Positions 38,742 through 46,908 are shown, counted from the first letter of the stretch. The stretch: 64,000 nt of DNA from Arthrobacter sp. EpRS71 (GCF_001512285.1 NZ_LNUV01000003.1:594059-658058), one strand, 5' to 3'. The notes: a model not told the origin generated them from the sequence alone. Numbers and translations: made by a program.

Positions 38742-41700
38742 ATGAGCCTTGCGCGTCGGCTCATCTCAGCCGGATTCAGTGACCTCGAAAAAGGCGAGCG
38801 GTTCCTCGCTGCCCCGGAACTTGACGGGATAGATGAGGACGCCCTGTTCGCCGGGCTTTCCTTGTCCGCTAGCCCGGATACCGCGCTCCAATCTTTGGTC
38901 CGGCTGATCGAGAAGAATCCGGGGCTGAAGAAGCTGGCCGCGGCGGATCAGGACACCAGCGAGCCCATGTACCGGCTCCTGGGTGCCTCGGAGGCTCTGG
39001 GGGAGTTCCTCATGCGGCGTCCGGAGCACTTGGATGTGTTCAATGTCAGGGTCAGCCCGGAGCCGGTTCAGGCCTCCAGTGAAGAGCTCCGGGCCCGGCT
39101 GCTGCGCTCCGTGAAAGCCGAGCCCGGTGCCCAGCGACCGGTTGCCGGAATGACAGGGCTGCCGGCCTACGCGGCCCTCCGGAGTGCGTACCGTCGCGGT
39201 CTGACGGAGTTGGCCATCCGTGATCTCTGCGCAGCCTCGCCGCAGGACTACATGCCCGCGGTGGGGGCTGAGCTTGCCGACTTGGCAGGTGCCGCCGTTG
39301 AAGCGGCGCTCGCCGTCTCCAGAGCCGAAACCGCGGGCCAGTTCGACGCGGAGGAGATCGCGGACGTCGGCCTGACCGTCATCGGGATGGGCAAATGCGG
39401 AGCCCGCGAGCTGAACTATATTTCCGACGTCGATGTCATTTACGTCATTGAGTCGGAACAACTCGACGATGCCAAAGCAGCCACCATCGGAACAGCCCTG
39501 GCCTCGGGAATTTCACGTGCCATTTCCTCTTCCGCTCCGGAACCCGGATTGTGGGAAGTGGACGCCAACCTTCGGCCGGAAGGAAAATCAGGGCCATTGG
39601 TGCGTACTCTGGCCTCGCACCTGAGTTACTACGCACGGTGGGCGCAAAGCTGGGAGTTCCAGGCGCTGCTGAAGGCGCGGACCATTGCCGGTGATCGGGA
39701 CCTGGGGCAACGCTATGAGAAGGCCGTGGAGCCTCTGGTGTGGGCCTCAGCGGGCCGTGAGGGCTTTGTGGAGTCCGTCCAGGCCATGCGCCGAAGGGTG
39801 ACCGATTACATTCCGGCGGCCGAGGAACAGCGACAGATCAAGCTGGGGCGCGGCGGACTCCGCGACGTTGAATTTACGGTGCAGCTGCTGCAATTGGTGC
39901 ATGGAAAGGCTGACGAGTCACTTCGTTGCCGGGACACCACTTCTGCCATCGCTGCCTTGTCTGCCGGCGGGTACATCGGGCGGTCGGACGCCGCGGCCTT
40001 CGACAACGCGTACCGGTACCTGCGCCTGCTGGAACACAGAATCCAGCTTTTCCAATTGCGTCGGACCCACCTCATGCCCGTTGCTGAGGATGCCCAGCGC
40101 TTCCTGGCCAAGGCTGTCCTGGGTCCGTTCGCCTTGGAGCGCCCACACCCTGACCAGTTGATGGCCACGTGGCAAAAGACCAAGAAGGCTGTCCGCGAAC
40201 TGCACGAGCGCATCTTTTACCGGCCGCTGCTTAACACTGCTGCAAAGCTGAGCAGCGAGGACGCGAAGCTCAGCCCGGAGGCAGCGCAAGGCCGGCTGGC
40301 CGCACTTGGCTATGTGGACCCTCAAGGTGCCATGCGGCACATTGAGGCACTCACCGCGGGAGTCAGCCGACGCGCTGCGCTGCAGCGGCAGCTCTTGCCT
40401 ATCCTTTTGGGATGGCTCGCCGAAGGCGTTGACCCCGACGCCGGACTCCTCGCCTTCCGCAGGGTCAGCGAAGCGCTCGGTACCACCCACTGGTACCTGG
40501 GCCTGCTCCGGGATTCTCAAGCGGCAGCCGAGCGCCTCTGCCAAGTCCTGGCCAACTCCCGGCTGATTTCGGATCTGTTGGAAGTATCTCCGGAGTCCGT
40601 CGCATGGTTGGGCAGTGACAAGGACCTCGTGCCCATCCCCTTTGAAGCCCAGTGGCAGGAAATCCGTTCCAAACTCTCCCGCCACGCTGATCCCGAGAGT
40701 GCCATGAGGCTGATCCGGCTGATCCGGCGTCGGGAGATCCTGCGTACCGCAATTGCGGACAGCGCCGGCTTGCTCGATCAAGATGCCGTGGGCTTGGCCT
40801 TGTCCGAAACGGATCGCGCGGCGGTTCTCGGGGCATTGCATGTAGCAGAGGCCGCCATCGCGGCGTCGGGGCCTTTGAAAACCGATGTCCTGGTGGTGGC
40901 GATGGGTCGGCAGGGCGGCCGGGAGATCGGCTACGGCTCCGACGCGGACGTTATCTACGTCCACCGTGCCCGTCCCGGGTTCACTGATGCCGAGGCCCAG
41001 GAACAGGCAACCACCATCGTGGCCAAGGTATCCAGCTACCTCACCCAGCCGCTCAAGCCCGCCATCATGGCCGAACGAGTACTCATGGTGGATGCAGACC
41101 TCCGTCCCGAAGGCAAGAACGGCGCTATGGTGCGGTCCTTGGATTCGTATGCGGAATACTACCGGCGGTGGTCCCTCATTTGGGAGGCGCAGGCCCTGCT
41201 TCGGGCCCGCCCGATGGCGGGCTCGGATGAGCTTGCCGCCGACTTTGTTCGTCTCATTGATCCGCTTCGATACCCGGAGCAACTCGCGGACAACGACCTC
41301 CGGGAGATTCGCCGTGTTAAGGCGCGGGTGGAGTCCGAGCGTCTGCCTCGTGGCGCTGATCCGGCCCGTCACGTCAAGCTTGGCCGGGGCGGCCTGAGCG
41401 ACGTCGAATGGCTGGTGCAGTTGATGCAGCTCCAGCACGCCGGAAAGCACCCGGAGTTGCGGACGTCCTCAACCCTGGATGCACTGGCTGCTGCCGAAAA
41501 GTTGGATCTCATTGCCGAAGACGACGCGGCGCTCCTGCGGGAGGCGTGGCGGCTCGCCAGCAGGATCCGCTCCGCCAACGTCATTGTGACCGGACGCGCC
41601 TCGGATCTGCTGCCCTCATCCCGTAAGGACCTTGAGGCTGTGGCTCGCTGGTGTGGTTACGAACCCGGGAACGCTGGTCATTTCGAAGAGGACTACCTCC

Positions 41701-41753
41701 GGCTGAGTCGACGGGCCCGGGGCGTTTTTGAGAAGGAGTTCTACGGCCACTGA
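38742..41753 (+). CDS. glnE: Bifunctional glutamine synthetase adenylyltransferase/adenylyl-removing enzyme
   Basis: A 1003-residue two-headed nucleotidyltransferase that adds and removes AMP on GlnA. The N-terminal head shows VIGMGKCGARELNYISDVDVIYV and the C-terminal head VVAMGRQGGREIGYGSDADVIYV (read in parts), both with the catalytic G-S/G-x-D-x-D pattern. A helical linker joins the heads. The likely target, GlnA with an adenylylatable Tyr, is encoded about 5 kb downstream on the other strand. The last 13 bases overlap the end of the convergent sulfatase gene. Confidence 0.97.
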   Translation: MSLARRLISAGFSDLEKGERFLAAPELDGIDEDALFAGLSLSASPDTALQSLVRLIEKNPGLKKLAAADQDTSEPMYRLLGASEALGEFLMRRPEHLDVFNVRVSPEPVQASSEELRARLLRSVKAEPGAQRPVAGMTGLPAYAALRSAYRRGLTELAIRDLCAASPQDYMPAVGAELADLAGAAVEAALAVSRAETAGQFDAEEIADVGLTVIGMGKCGARELNYISDVDVIYVIESEQLDDAKAATIGTALASGISRAISSSAPEPGLWEVDANLRPEGKSGPLVRTLASHLSYYARWAQSWEFQALLKARTIAGDRDLGQRYEKAVEPLVWASAGREGFVESVQAMRRRVTDYIPAAEEQRQIKLGRGGLRDVEFTVQLLQLVHGKADESLRCRDTTSAIAALSAGGYIGRSDAAAFDNAYRYLRLLEHRIQLFQLRRTHLMPVAEDAQRFLAKAVLGPFALERPHPDQLMATWQKTKKAVRELHERIFYRPLLNTAAKLSSEDAKLSPEAAQGRLAALGYVDPQGAMRHIEALTAGVSRRAALQRQLLPILLGWLAEGVDPDAGLLAFRRVSEALGTTHWYLGLLRDSQAAAERLCQVLANSRLISDLLEVSPESVAWLGSDKDLVPIPFEAQWQEIRSKLSRHADPESAMRLIRLIRRREILRTAIADSAGLLDQDAVGLALSETDRAAVLGALHVAEAAIAASGPLKTDVLVVAMGRQGGREIGYGSDADVIYVHRARPGFTDAEAQEQATTIVAKVSSYLTQPLKPAIMAERVLMVDADLRPEGKNGAMVRSLDSYAEYYRRWSLIWEAQALLRARPMAGSDELAADFVRLIDPLRYPEQLADNDLREIRRVKARVESERLPRGADPARHVKLGRGGLSDVEWLVQLMQLQHAGKHPELRTSSTLDALAAAEKLDLIAEDDAALLREAWRLASRIRSANVIVTGRASDLLPSSRKDLEAVARWCGYEPGNAGHFEEDYLRLSRRARGVFEKEFYGH

Positions 41754-43231
41754 GGCATGGCCGCGGACGCCCTTTCACGGGCGTGCCGCAGCATGGTGAC
41801 AACCGGGGCTCCCGGCGTGAGGGTCCCGTCAACGACGTAACCTTCTTCGCGGTCCCGGAGCGTCTCCACCATCCTTTGCTGCCATGACTGCAGTTCACCC
41901 AGATGGGCAGGGTCTTTGGCGAGGTTGTACCGTTCCTGGGGATCGGCGTCGAGGTTGAAGAGTTCCTCAGTTCCCTCGCCGGATCCCCAGATGTATTTGT
42001 GGTGGCCATCTGTCAGCCAGTGCAGGTTCTGTCCCCAGTACACGTGCTCGCCGTGAAGGACCTCCCTCACCGCTTCGCTGCTTTCGCCCTGGACAATGCG
42101 GGCCAACGATTTTCCGTCTACGGACTCCGGGATGGGCAGCCCTGCAAGGTCCAGCAGGGTGGGCATGATGTCCCTGAGCTCCACCACGTGATCCACCACC
42201 CTGCCACGAGCGGCTTTCGGGGCGGCAGGAGAATTGGCGATGATGAACGGTACGCGGGAGGACCCTTCATACGGCACAGCTTTTCGGAACATATGGTGAT
42301 CGCCCATCATTTCGCCGTGGTCGCTCGTGAAGGCAATCACGGTGTTCTCGTGCAGGCCGAAGTCGGCCAGGGATTCCTTGATGCGGTTGATCTGCAGGTC
42401 AATCTGGGCCATGAGGCCGTAGTAGCCCGCCCTGGCCCGATGGACCACGTGGTCCGGGATCCTGCCGTAGCTGGCCTGATAGTTTCCGTCTTGTCGATGC
42501 TCATCCCAGTGATGTTCCCAGTCACCTTCCACAGCTTCATAAGGCGGTATGTTGAGGTACTGCTCAAAAGCCCACGACGGCGGGTCATAGGGCGGGTGCG
42601 GGCGATGAAAGGAGAGATAGAGGAAGAAGGGTTTGACGGGATCGCGCCTGTGCATCCATTCGATGGCTTGGGTGCCGATCCACTGCGTGGGATGCAGGTT
42701 TTCTGCCTTGTCCCAGGGGCGGGCGACGATCGAATTGCAGTTGACGCCGTGATCGAAATACTCCGCGTCCGGGCCCACCCCGGGTTGGCGACGGAGCCAC
42801 GGCACGTAGTCGTCAAATTTTGCGAAGTGTTGTTGGTGTTCCTGCCTGGCATGGTGCAGATATCCGTCGTGAAGGATGACGTCGTCAAAGTCGAGCCTGG
42901 AGCGCTCCGGCCACACATGCATCTTCCCGATGGCTTGGGTATGGTACCCGCCCTTCCTGAATTCGCCCTGTACCGTCACAGGATGGACCGCATGGAACGG
43001 CACGCCGTCGTTGTAGCCCACCCGGCCATGCCGTTCCTGTGATTGCCCGGTGAACAGGGCCACGCGGGCAGGTACGCACGACGGTGTAGCAGAATAGCCT
43101 TTGGAAAACCGGACGCCGTTACGGGCGAGGTCATCGAGGTGGGGTGTCTCCACAAAGGGATGGCCGTCTGCGGACAAGCAGTCACCCCTCCACTCATCAA
43201 CGCAGATAAGGATGACGTTGGGCTTGTTCAT
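41741..43231 (-). CDS. Cys-type sulfatase
   Basis: A 496-residue alkaline-phosphatase-superfamily sulfatase. The maturation motif C-x-P-x-R is intact (Cys52, Pro54, Arg56 in TPSCVPARVALFTG), so Cys52 should become formylglycine. Metal ligands appear at the N-terminus (VILICVDEWRGD) and in FTSDHGEMMGDHHMF. The overall pattern is close to choline-sulfatase/arylsulfatase enzymes, but the substrate is unknown. It has no signal peptide. I chose the ATG at 43231 with AAGGGA upstream. ATG 43249 is also possible. No formylglycine-generating enzyme gene is nearby. Confidence 0.92.
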   Translation of the reverse strand: MNKPNVILICVDEWRGDCLSADGHPFVETPHLDDLARNGVRFSKGYSATPSCVPARVALFTGQSQERHGRVGYNDGVPFHAVHPVTVQGEFRKGGYHTQAIGKMHVWPERSRLDFDDVILHDGYLHHARQEHQQHFAKFDDYVPWLRRQPGVGPDAEYFDHGVNCNSIVARPWDKAENLHPTQWIGTQAIEWMHRRDPVKPFFLYLSFHRPHPPYDPPSWAFEQYLNIPPYEAVEGDWEHHWDEHRQDGNYQASYGRIPDHVVHRARAGYYGLMAQIDLQINRIKESLADFGLHENTVIAFTSDHGEMMGDHHMFRKAVPYEGSSRVPFIIANSPAAPKAARGRVVDHVVELRDIMPTLLDLAGLPIPESVDGKSLARIVQGESSEAVREVLHGEHVYWGQNLHWLTDGHHKYIWGSGEGTEELFNLDADPQERYNLAKDPAHLGELQSWQQRMVETLRDREEGYVVDGTLTPGAPVVTMLRHARERASAAMPQWP

Positions 43232-43293
43232 CGGAAGTGGTCCCTTCATCGCACTTAACGGTTGTGACAATCCTAAGAGGAGAGACTCTGGAA

Positions 43294-43878
43294 ATGCTTG
43301 AAGATGACTTGGAAGAAGAATTTCCAATCGAAAGTGATCACTTCGACCATGGCGATGTTTGGCTGATACCCCTCAAAATGCTCGACGACGACGCCCGGGC
43401 CATTCACCTTGGCGCGGTAGCGGAGTTGGCCGTGGAGGCAGGGCAGCGGGATTTTGTGGGCGATCCGCTGCGCATGATGCTGATCTCTCTGGAAGAGGAA
43501 TCCCGCTTCCCGTATGTCATTGAGTCCGGGGGAGTCGCGGTTGGCGTACTGACCCTCCAGTCCGGGGCGGCCACACTGGCAGGCTGGCCCGATGACGAGT
43601 CTGTGTGGCTGTTGCGGGGATTTCTCATCGACTCTAAAAGCCAAGGCCGCGGACTCGGCACCTCGGCTGCGCGGGCCGCGTCGGAGGAGGCGCGCAAGCT
43701 GACGTCCAGGCTGGGAGGCGGACAGGCCGGCGTCGTGCTTTCCGTCAACGAGCGCAATCCCGCAGGCCTGGCCGCGTATACAAAGGCGGGATTCACGGAC
43801 AATGGCCGCTATGTGGGCGGAACCGCGGGACCACAAAGAACAATGGTGAAGCTGTTCCGGCCGAGGATCCCGCAGTAA
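43294..43878 (+). CDS. GNAT family acetyltransferase
   Basis: A 194-residue acetyltransferase-like protein. The acetyl-CoA-binding motif reads LIDSKSQGRGLGTSAARAASEEA (Q/R-x-x-G-x-G pattern), followed by NERNPAGLAAYTKAGFTDNG typical of GNAT C-termini. The N-terminus is very acidic. The start at ATG 43294 is preferred, with AGAGGAG about 11 bases upstream. It is divergent from the sulfatase gene. The acceptor substrate is unknown. Confidence 0.85.
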   Translation: MLEDDLEEEFPIESDHFDHGDVWLIPLKMLDDDARAIHLGAVAELAVEAGQRDFVGDPLRMMLISLEEESRFPYVIESGGVAVGVLTLQSGAATLAGWPDDESVWLLRGFLIDSKSQGRGLGTSAARAASEEARKLTSRLGGGQAGVVLSVNERNPAGLAAYTKAGFTDNGRYVGGTAGPQRTMVKLFRPRIPQ

Positions 43879-43910
43879 CCAAGTAGTCGGCCGGGTACAG
43901 TGCCGGAAAA

Positions 43911-43929
43911 ACGAGTACACACTACTCGT
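43911..43929. promoter_or_regulatory. Inverted repeat upstream of the small zinc-ribbon gene
   Basis: ACGAGTA-N5-TACTCGT is a perfect 7-bp inverted repeat, 27 bases before the ATG of the following small gene. It has the size of a repressor operator. I do not recognise the regulator. Confidence 0.35.
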
Positions 43930-43955
43930 GCCCCAAGGCAGGGCCTGCAGGCAGC

Positions 43956-44099
43956 ATGGTCGGTATGACAGCCTACGTGATTGAATCAGCAGCCCTGCTC
44001 CATCGCTGCCAGTGCTGCGGTGAAGAAACCGAGCACGTCTTCTGCCCGGACTGCGCAGCTCCGGAAGAACTCGGAAAGACGCCCACTACCGCGCACTGA
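43956..44099 (+). CDS. Small putative zinc-ribbon protein (47 aa)
   Basis: A 47-residue frame from ATG 43956 (or ATG 43965) to TGA. It encodes HRCQCCGEETEHVFCPDCAA, two Cys pairs of the CxxC kind separated by about ten residues, as in a zinc ribbon. There is no signal peptide and no strong ribosome site. I do not recognise a family. The cysteine spacing and codon use argue for a real gene. Confidence 0.5.
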   Translation: MVGMTAYVIESAALLHRCQCCGEETEHVFCPDCAAPEELGKTPTTAH

Positions 44100-44196
44100 C
44101 CCTGCCCCGGACCCTTCGGTTCGGGATCGCATGACCAAAAGCTAAGTATCCTTATAGACTTCTCATGTATCTGATCTCAACGCATAGGGGAAGTAC

Positions 44197-44547
44197 ATGG
44201 AATACAACGGAAATCCGACTGAGAGGGCCATTCCTGCCGGAGAACTGGACCGGCGTCACGTTGGCCATTCTGTGAGCTTTCAGCCCAACGATTTCACCGT
44301 GGTCTTCGGAACGATTGCTGGTATCGCCAGGACCGAAGCCCTTGTGTACCTATCGCTGGCCGGCGTCTCCGGGGGTACTCATCTGAAAGACGAATACGAT
44401 CTTCCCATCGATCACAACGTGTACCTTCAGTTGGACCCGCTGGGTAGCGCGGAAAAGGGAATCTCTGATGCCGCGAGTTTCGTTAAGGACAAGCTGGACG
44501 AGATCACCAAGAACCTCAGGGACCGCGACCAAGGCAAGTCTGAGTAG
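44197..44547 (+). CDS. Hypothetical protein (116 aa)
   Basis: A 116-residue acidic protein with an AGGGGAAG ribosome site before ATG 44197. The middle (HVGHSVSFQPNDFTVVFGTIAGI and a matching strand-rich segment) suggests a small beta-barrel domain. The C-terminus (AASFVKDKLDEITKNLRDRDQGK) is an amphipathic helix. I recognise no family. The DNA is less GC-rich than its neighbours. It ends just before a strong terminator and just outside the left boundary of the putative integrated element. Confidence 0.7.
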   Translation: MEYNGNPTERAIPAGELDRRHVGHSVSFQPNDFTVVFGTIAGIARTEALVYLSLAGVSGGTHLKDEYDLPIDHNVYLQLDPLGSAEKGISDAASFVKDKLDEITKNLRDRDQGKSE

Positions 44548-44559
44548 CCCGCACCAACA

Positions 44560-44603
44560 AAAGAGGCCAGCCTCCGTCTATTGGGACGGAGGCTGGCCTC
44601 TTT
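44560..44603. terminator. Strong bidirectional terminator, probably the ancestral glnA terminator
   Basis: A 19-bp perfect stem (AAAGAGGCCAGCCTCCGTC at 44560-44578 with its complement at 44585-44603) and a six-base loop has A/T tracts at both ends, so it works in either direction. It serves the gene at 44197. Without the element at 44619-46979 it would also lie directly after glnA, which reads leftward. Confidence 0.88.
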
Positions 44604-44618
44604 GCTATGCGGTGATCT

Positions 44619-44643
44619 TAGACGCCGTAGTAGAGCTCGAACT
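44619..44643. repeat. Left attachment core (orphan copy of glnA 3' end)
   Basis: 25 bp starting TAGACGCCGTAG and ending GCTCGAACT, identical to 46955-46979. Read on the minus strand it encodes the last GlnA residues (ELYYGV) followed by a TAA. Beyond the core, GTGATCT occurs next to both copies, but with three extra bases at the right end. Confidence 0.8.
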
Positions 44644-44747
44644 AAACAACCGTGGTTGGGCCTGTCAGTGGGTGCCACAAATCCGCGAGTTTGCAGGAAT
44701 TTTGGGGTTGTAGGTGATGGGCTGATTTAGGGGTTAATCGGTCCTCT

Positions 44748-44766
44748 TGCGGACTTTCTGCGGACT
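44748..44766 (+). repeat. Left pair of TGCGGACT repeats (candidate integrase arm site)
   Basis: TGCGGACT at 44748-44755 and 44759-44766, an 11-bp period, about 105 bases inside the left core. The same pair with the same spacing occurs near the right core (46909-46927). A single extra copy is at 45074-45081. Confidence 0.6.
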
Positions 44767-44773
44767 GCGGTCC

Positions 44774-45013
44774 TTATGGCCTCTTAGGGATGCGCGGCGC
44801 CCGCCGTGGCGACGCATCCGGGGGCGGTTTTTTGCGGTTCATGACCTTAATAGCGTCAATGTCCTCTGCGCTGAACCTTAGGCTGTCCCCGAACGTGTGG
44901 TGCAGCCATTCTTGAGTCTTCTTTAACCTGTAGGCGTGCGAACGAGTGATCTTCAAGAGGCCGGATACTTCCATGATTGTGTATAGCTGTTGATCCATGC
45001 CGAGGATAGGCAC
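44774..45013 (-). CDS. Excisionase-like helix-turn-helix protein
   Basis: A 79-residue protein (GTG 45013; an ATG at 44998 gives 74). The core YTIMEVSGLLKITRSHAYRL, followed by FSAEDIDAIKVMN, matches the MerR-like/excisionase fold found in small phage and integrative-element Xis proteins: helix-turn-helix, wing, then a helix. The C-terminus is basic and Pro-rich (RKKPPPDASPRRAPR). Its position close to the left attachment core and the arm-type repeats is typical of xis genes. It could instead be a small regulator of the same fold. Confidence 0.7.
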   Translation of the reverse strand: MPILGMDQQLYTIMEVSGLLKITRSHAYRLKKTQEWLHHTFGDSLRFSAEDIDAIKVMNRKKPPPDASPRRAPRIPKRP

Positions 45014-45027
45014 GCCGGGGCCCCGTT

Positions 45028-45858
45028 GTGAACCACAGACAAGGCTTGACTTGCGCCGAAGTTTCAGAAGTACTGCGGACTACTGCGAGCAGTGTCACCT
45101 ACGCGGTTCCGGGCATGAACACCACCACCGGTGACATGACGGGGTGGACGAAGGTTGCCCAAAAACTGCATAACCTGCTTCCTCAGGGAAGTGCTGTGGT
45201 TTCCTGGATTGGGTACGAGACCCCGCCTGCCCCTGCACTGGATAACAACCTCAACCTCGGCGTTCTTGACGTGAATCGAGCGGTCGCGGGTGGGCAGAAA
45301 CTCGCCGGGGCGCTCGGTGGCCTGTCTGCAGTCCGCGGGGAGAGCGCGCCGCAACTCAATATTGTGGCTCACTCGTACGGGAGTACCACTGCCGCGGTGG
45401 CACTGACGCAGCCGGGTATCAAGGTGGATAACTTCGTCACGCTCGGCTCGGCAGGTTTACCCGATAACGTCCATACTGCCGCTGACCTCAACGCAGGACA
45501 CGTATACTCCGGTCATGCGCGCGACAAGATCCCTGGCGAAACCGAAAGCGGTGACCAGTGGGCCTGGACTGGCCGGGAAGGCAGCCGTGACCACCACGTG
45601 AACCCGATTGAACCTGAGTTTGGTTCCCACGCCTTCGGCACTGATACCGGCGACGCCGGGCGGGCCGTGACCGACCACAACGGTCTTATGTCTGATGGTG
45701 GCGAGCAGGCGGGATATTTTGACGAGCGAACAGAGTCTCTAAAAAACGTAGCCTGGGCAATCAGGGGAGAAGCCGAGAAGATCACCCCGTATGTCCCGTT
45801 AGGGCCGACTGATCTGCAAGAGGCCCTATTGGAAGGAATGTCGAATGCCAGCGGTTAA
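45028..45858 (+). CDS. DUF1023-type alpha/beta hydrolase, N-terminally truncated
   Basis: A 276-residue frame (GTG 45028). From about residue 22 on it is a DUF1023 alpha/beta hydrolase: SVTYAVPGMNTTTGDMTGW, the nucleophile elbow VAHSYGSTTAA (Ser116) and DNFVTLGSAGLP, with an Asp/His pair in VTDHNGLMSDGG. Full-length relatives are about twice as long, with an N-terminal helical domain that is missing here. The first ~20 residues look like junction sequence and contain a TGCGGACT repeat. It overlaps the lipoprotein gene by 14 bases. Whether it is still active is unknown; it may be a pseudogene. Confidence 0.7.
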   Translation: MNHRQGLTCAEVSEVLRTTASSVTYAVPGMNTTTGDMTGWTKVAQKLHNLLPQGSAVVSWIGYETPPAPALDNNLNLGVLDVNRAVAGGQKLAGALGGLSAVRGESAPQLNIVAHSYGSTTAAVALTQPGIKVDNFVTLGSAGLPDNVHTAADLNAGHVYSGHARDKIPGETESGDQWAWTGREGSRDHHVNPIEPEFGSHAFGTDTGDAGRAVTDHNGLMSDGGEQAGYFDERTESLKNVAWAIRGEAEKITPYVPLGPTDLQEALLEGMSNASG

Positions 45859-46447
45859 GACGCATATACGAATTCTCACGGCCGCGACGGCCGTGCTCAT
45901 GATGGGAATGACAATAACCGCATGCGCTGAGAAGGGGCCAAGCACGACAATGTCTGACGATGCGACGCCTGACAAGACAATCAGTGCCAGGGAAGGGCGG
46001 GATCGCGTGGTCGAACTCGTCATCAACGCCACCAAGCAGCTCGACGTCACCGGTTGGTGGCCCCGCAACGGCGTCGCCGGAGCACAGGAGTGCTCCCTCG
46101 GAAAGGGCGAGAAGGGCGCCAGCTATGGTTACGACCACTGGGCACCCCAAGGAATCGACCATATCGAGGACGCCAAACGGGTAGCCGAGTATTGGAAATC
46201 CCTAGGGATGACCGTACGCACCGTGAACCCGACAACACATCCGACCGTTTTCGCAGAGGGTGGTCCTGTCCTTCGGGCTGAGTTCGATACTGATGCATCT
46301 GACAAGTCGTACAGCGTTGGTGCCACTGCTCCCTGCTCGCCGGGAGACGCTTGGGAGCTCAACGTTGAAGATCAAGCCGAGCGGGATCAGGGCAAAGTAC
46401 TCCCCGGGGATGAAGGCGTTGTCGTTCGAAAAGATCCGCCGCAATAA
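45845..46447 (+). CDS. Putative lipoprotein in the integrated element
   Basis: A 200-residue protein with a basic start (MPAVKTHIR), a hydrophobic segment and a lipobox (MTITAC, Cys at about residue 27), so it should be anchored outside the membrane. The mature part (VVELVINATKQLDVTGWWP, HIEDAKRVAEYWKSLGMTV) is a mixed alpha/beta domain that I do not recognise; one Cys in ECSLGKG and one in APCSPGD could pair. It starts inside the truncated hydrolase gene, so the two are coupled. Such a pairing suggests a partner or immunity role, which is inference only. Confidence 0.75.
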   Translation: MPAVKTHIRILTAATAVLMMGMTITACAEKGPSTTMSDDATPDKTISAREGRDRVVELVINATKQLDVTGWWPRNGVAGAQECSLGKGEKGASYGYDHWAPQGIDHIEDAKRVAEYWKSLGMTVRTVNPTTHPTVFAEGGPVLRAEFDTDASDKSYSVGATAPCSPGDAWELNVEDQAERDQGKVLPGDEGVVVRKDPPQ

Positions 46448-46471
46448 CTCCCTGTTGGTGGCATTCTCCTT

Positions 46472-46639
46472 ATGCCTGAAGACGATTTGCCAAGTCCGCG
46501 TTTCCTGACGATTGAGCAGGTAGCGGAGGACTGGAAAATACGTAGGCCATGCTGCCCACCGACACAAAGCGCAATCTTTGTCTCCCGGCGCATACACCAC
46601 ATGGAAGTTGCGCCAAGGCTGCGCCGTGGGCGCATGTGA
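46472..46639 (+). pseudogene. Broken BldC/excisionase-like HTH fragment
   Basis: The first 23 codons read MPEDDLPSPRFLTIEQVAED and then WKI, which closely resembles the opening of small actinobacterial HTH proteins of the BldC/excisionase type. After that the similarity is lost apart from a faint AIFVSRR (compare AIxVGGR). The frame stops after 55 codons. No ribosome site is visible. I read it as a decayed remnant. The remainder of 46448-46950 holds no convincing gene. Confidence 0.4.
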
Positions 46640-46851
46640 CAATTCATCCGCGATGGTGACGTTGGCGTTTCGTCAGCATCTTGGTCAAAGGAGGCTTCGG
46701 CCCACACGGTTCATTTCGGCATTGAGTACATGCTCGACAGTGCGTTTGAACGTCCACATCCATTGGTCTATGCCCGTATCCGAGGACTACTGCTCCTGGT
46801 TTTGGTCTGAGGTTCCCGGCGAGCCCTGAGCGGGTGTGGAATTGGGCATGG

Positions 46852-46895
46852 AAAAGCCGACCCCAAGGTGGTGAAACCTGGGGCCGGCTTTTTCT
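46852..46895. terminator. Terminator at the right end of the element
   Basis: AAAAGCCGACCCCA pairs with TGGGGCCGGCTTTT across a 13-base loop (one mismatch), with T's after it on the + strand and A's before it. It faces both the element genes and the end of glnA, so it can replace the glnA terminator displaced to 44560-44603. Confidence 0.75.
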
Positions 46896-46908
46896 GTATT
46901 CAGATTCT

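Noticed and set aside
39918..41450. 510-codon minus-strand open frame inside glnE
   Set aside because: Shadow frame of a high-GC gene; glnE motifs are complete on the + strand.
46202..46642. 146-codon minus-strand frame inside the element
   Set aside because: It overlaps the well-formed lipoprotein and lacks a ribosome site or recognisable domain.
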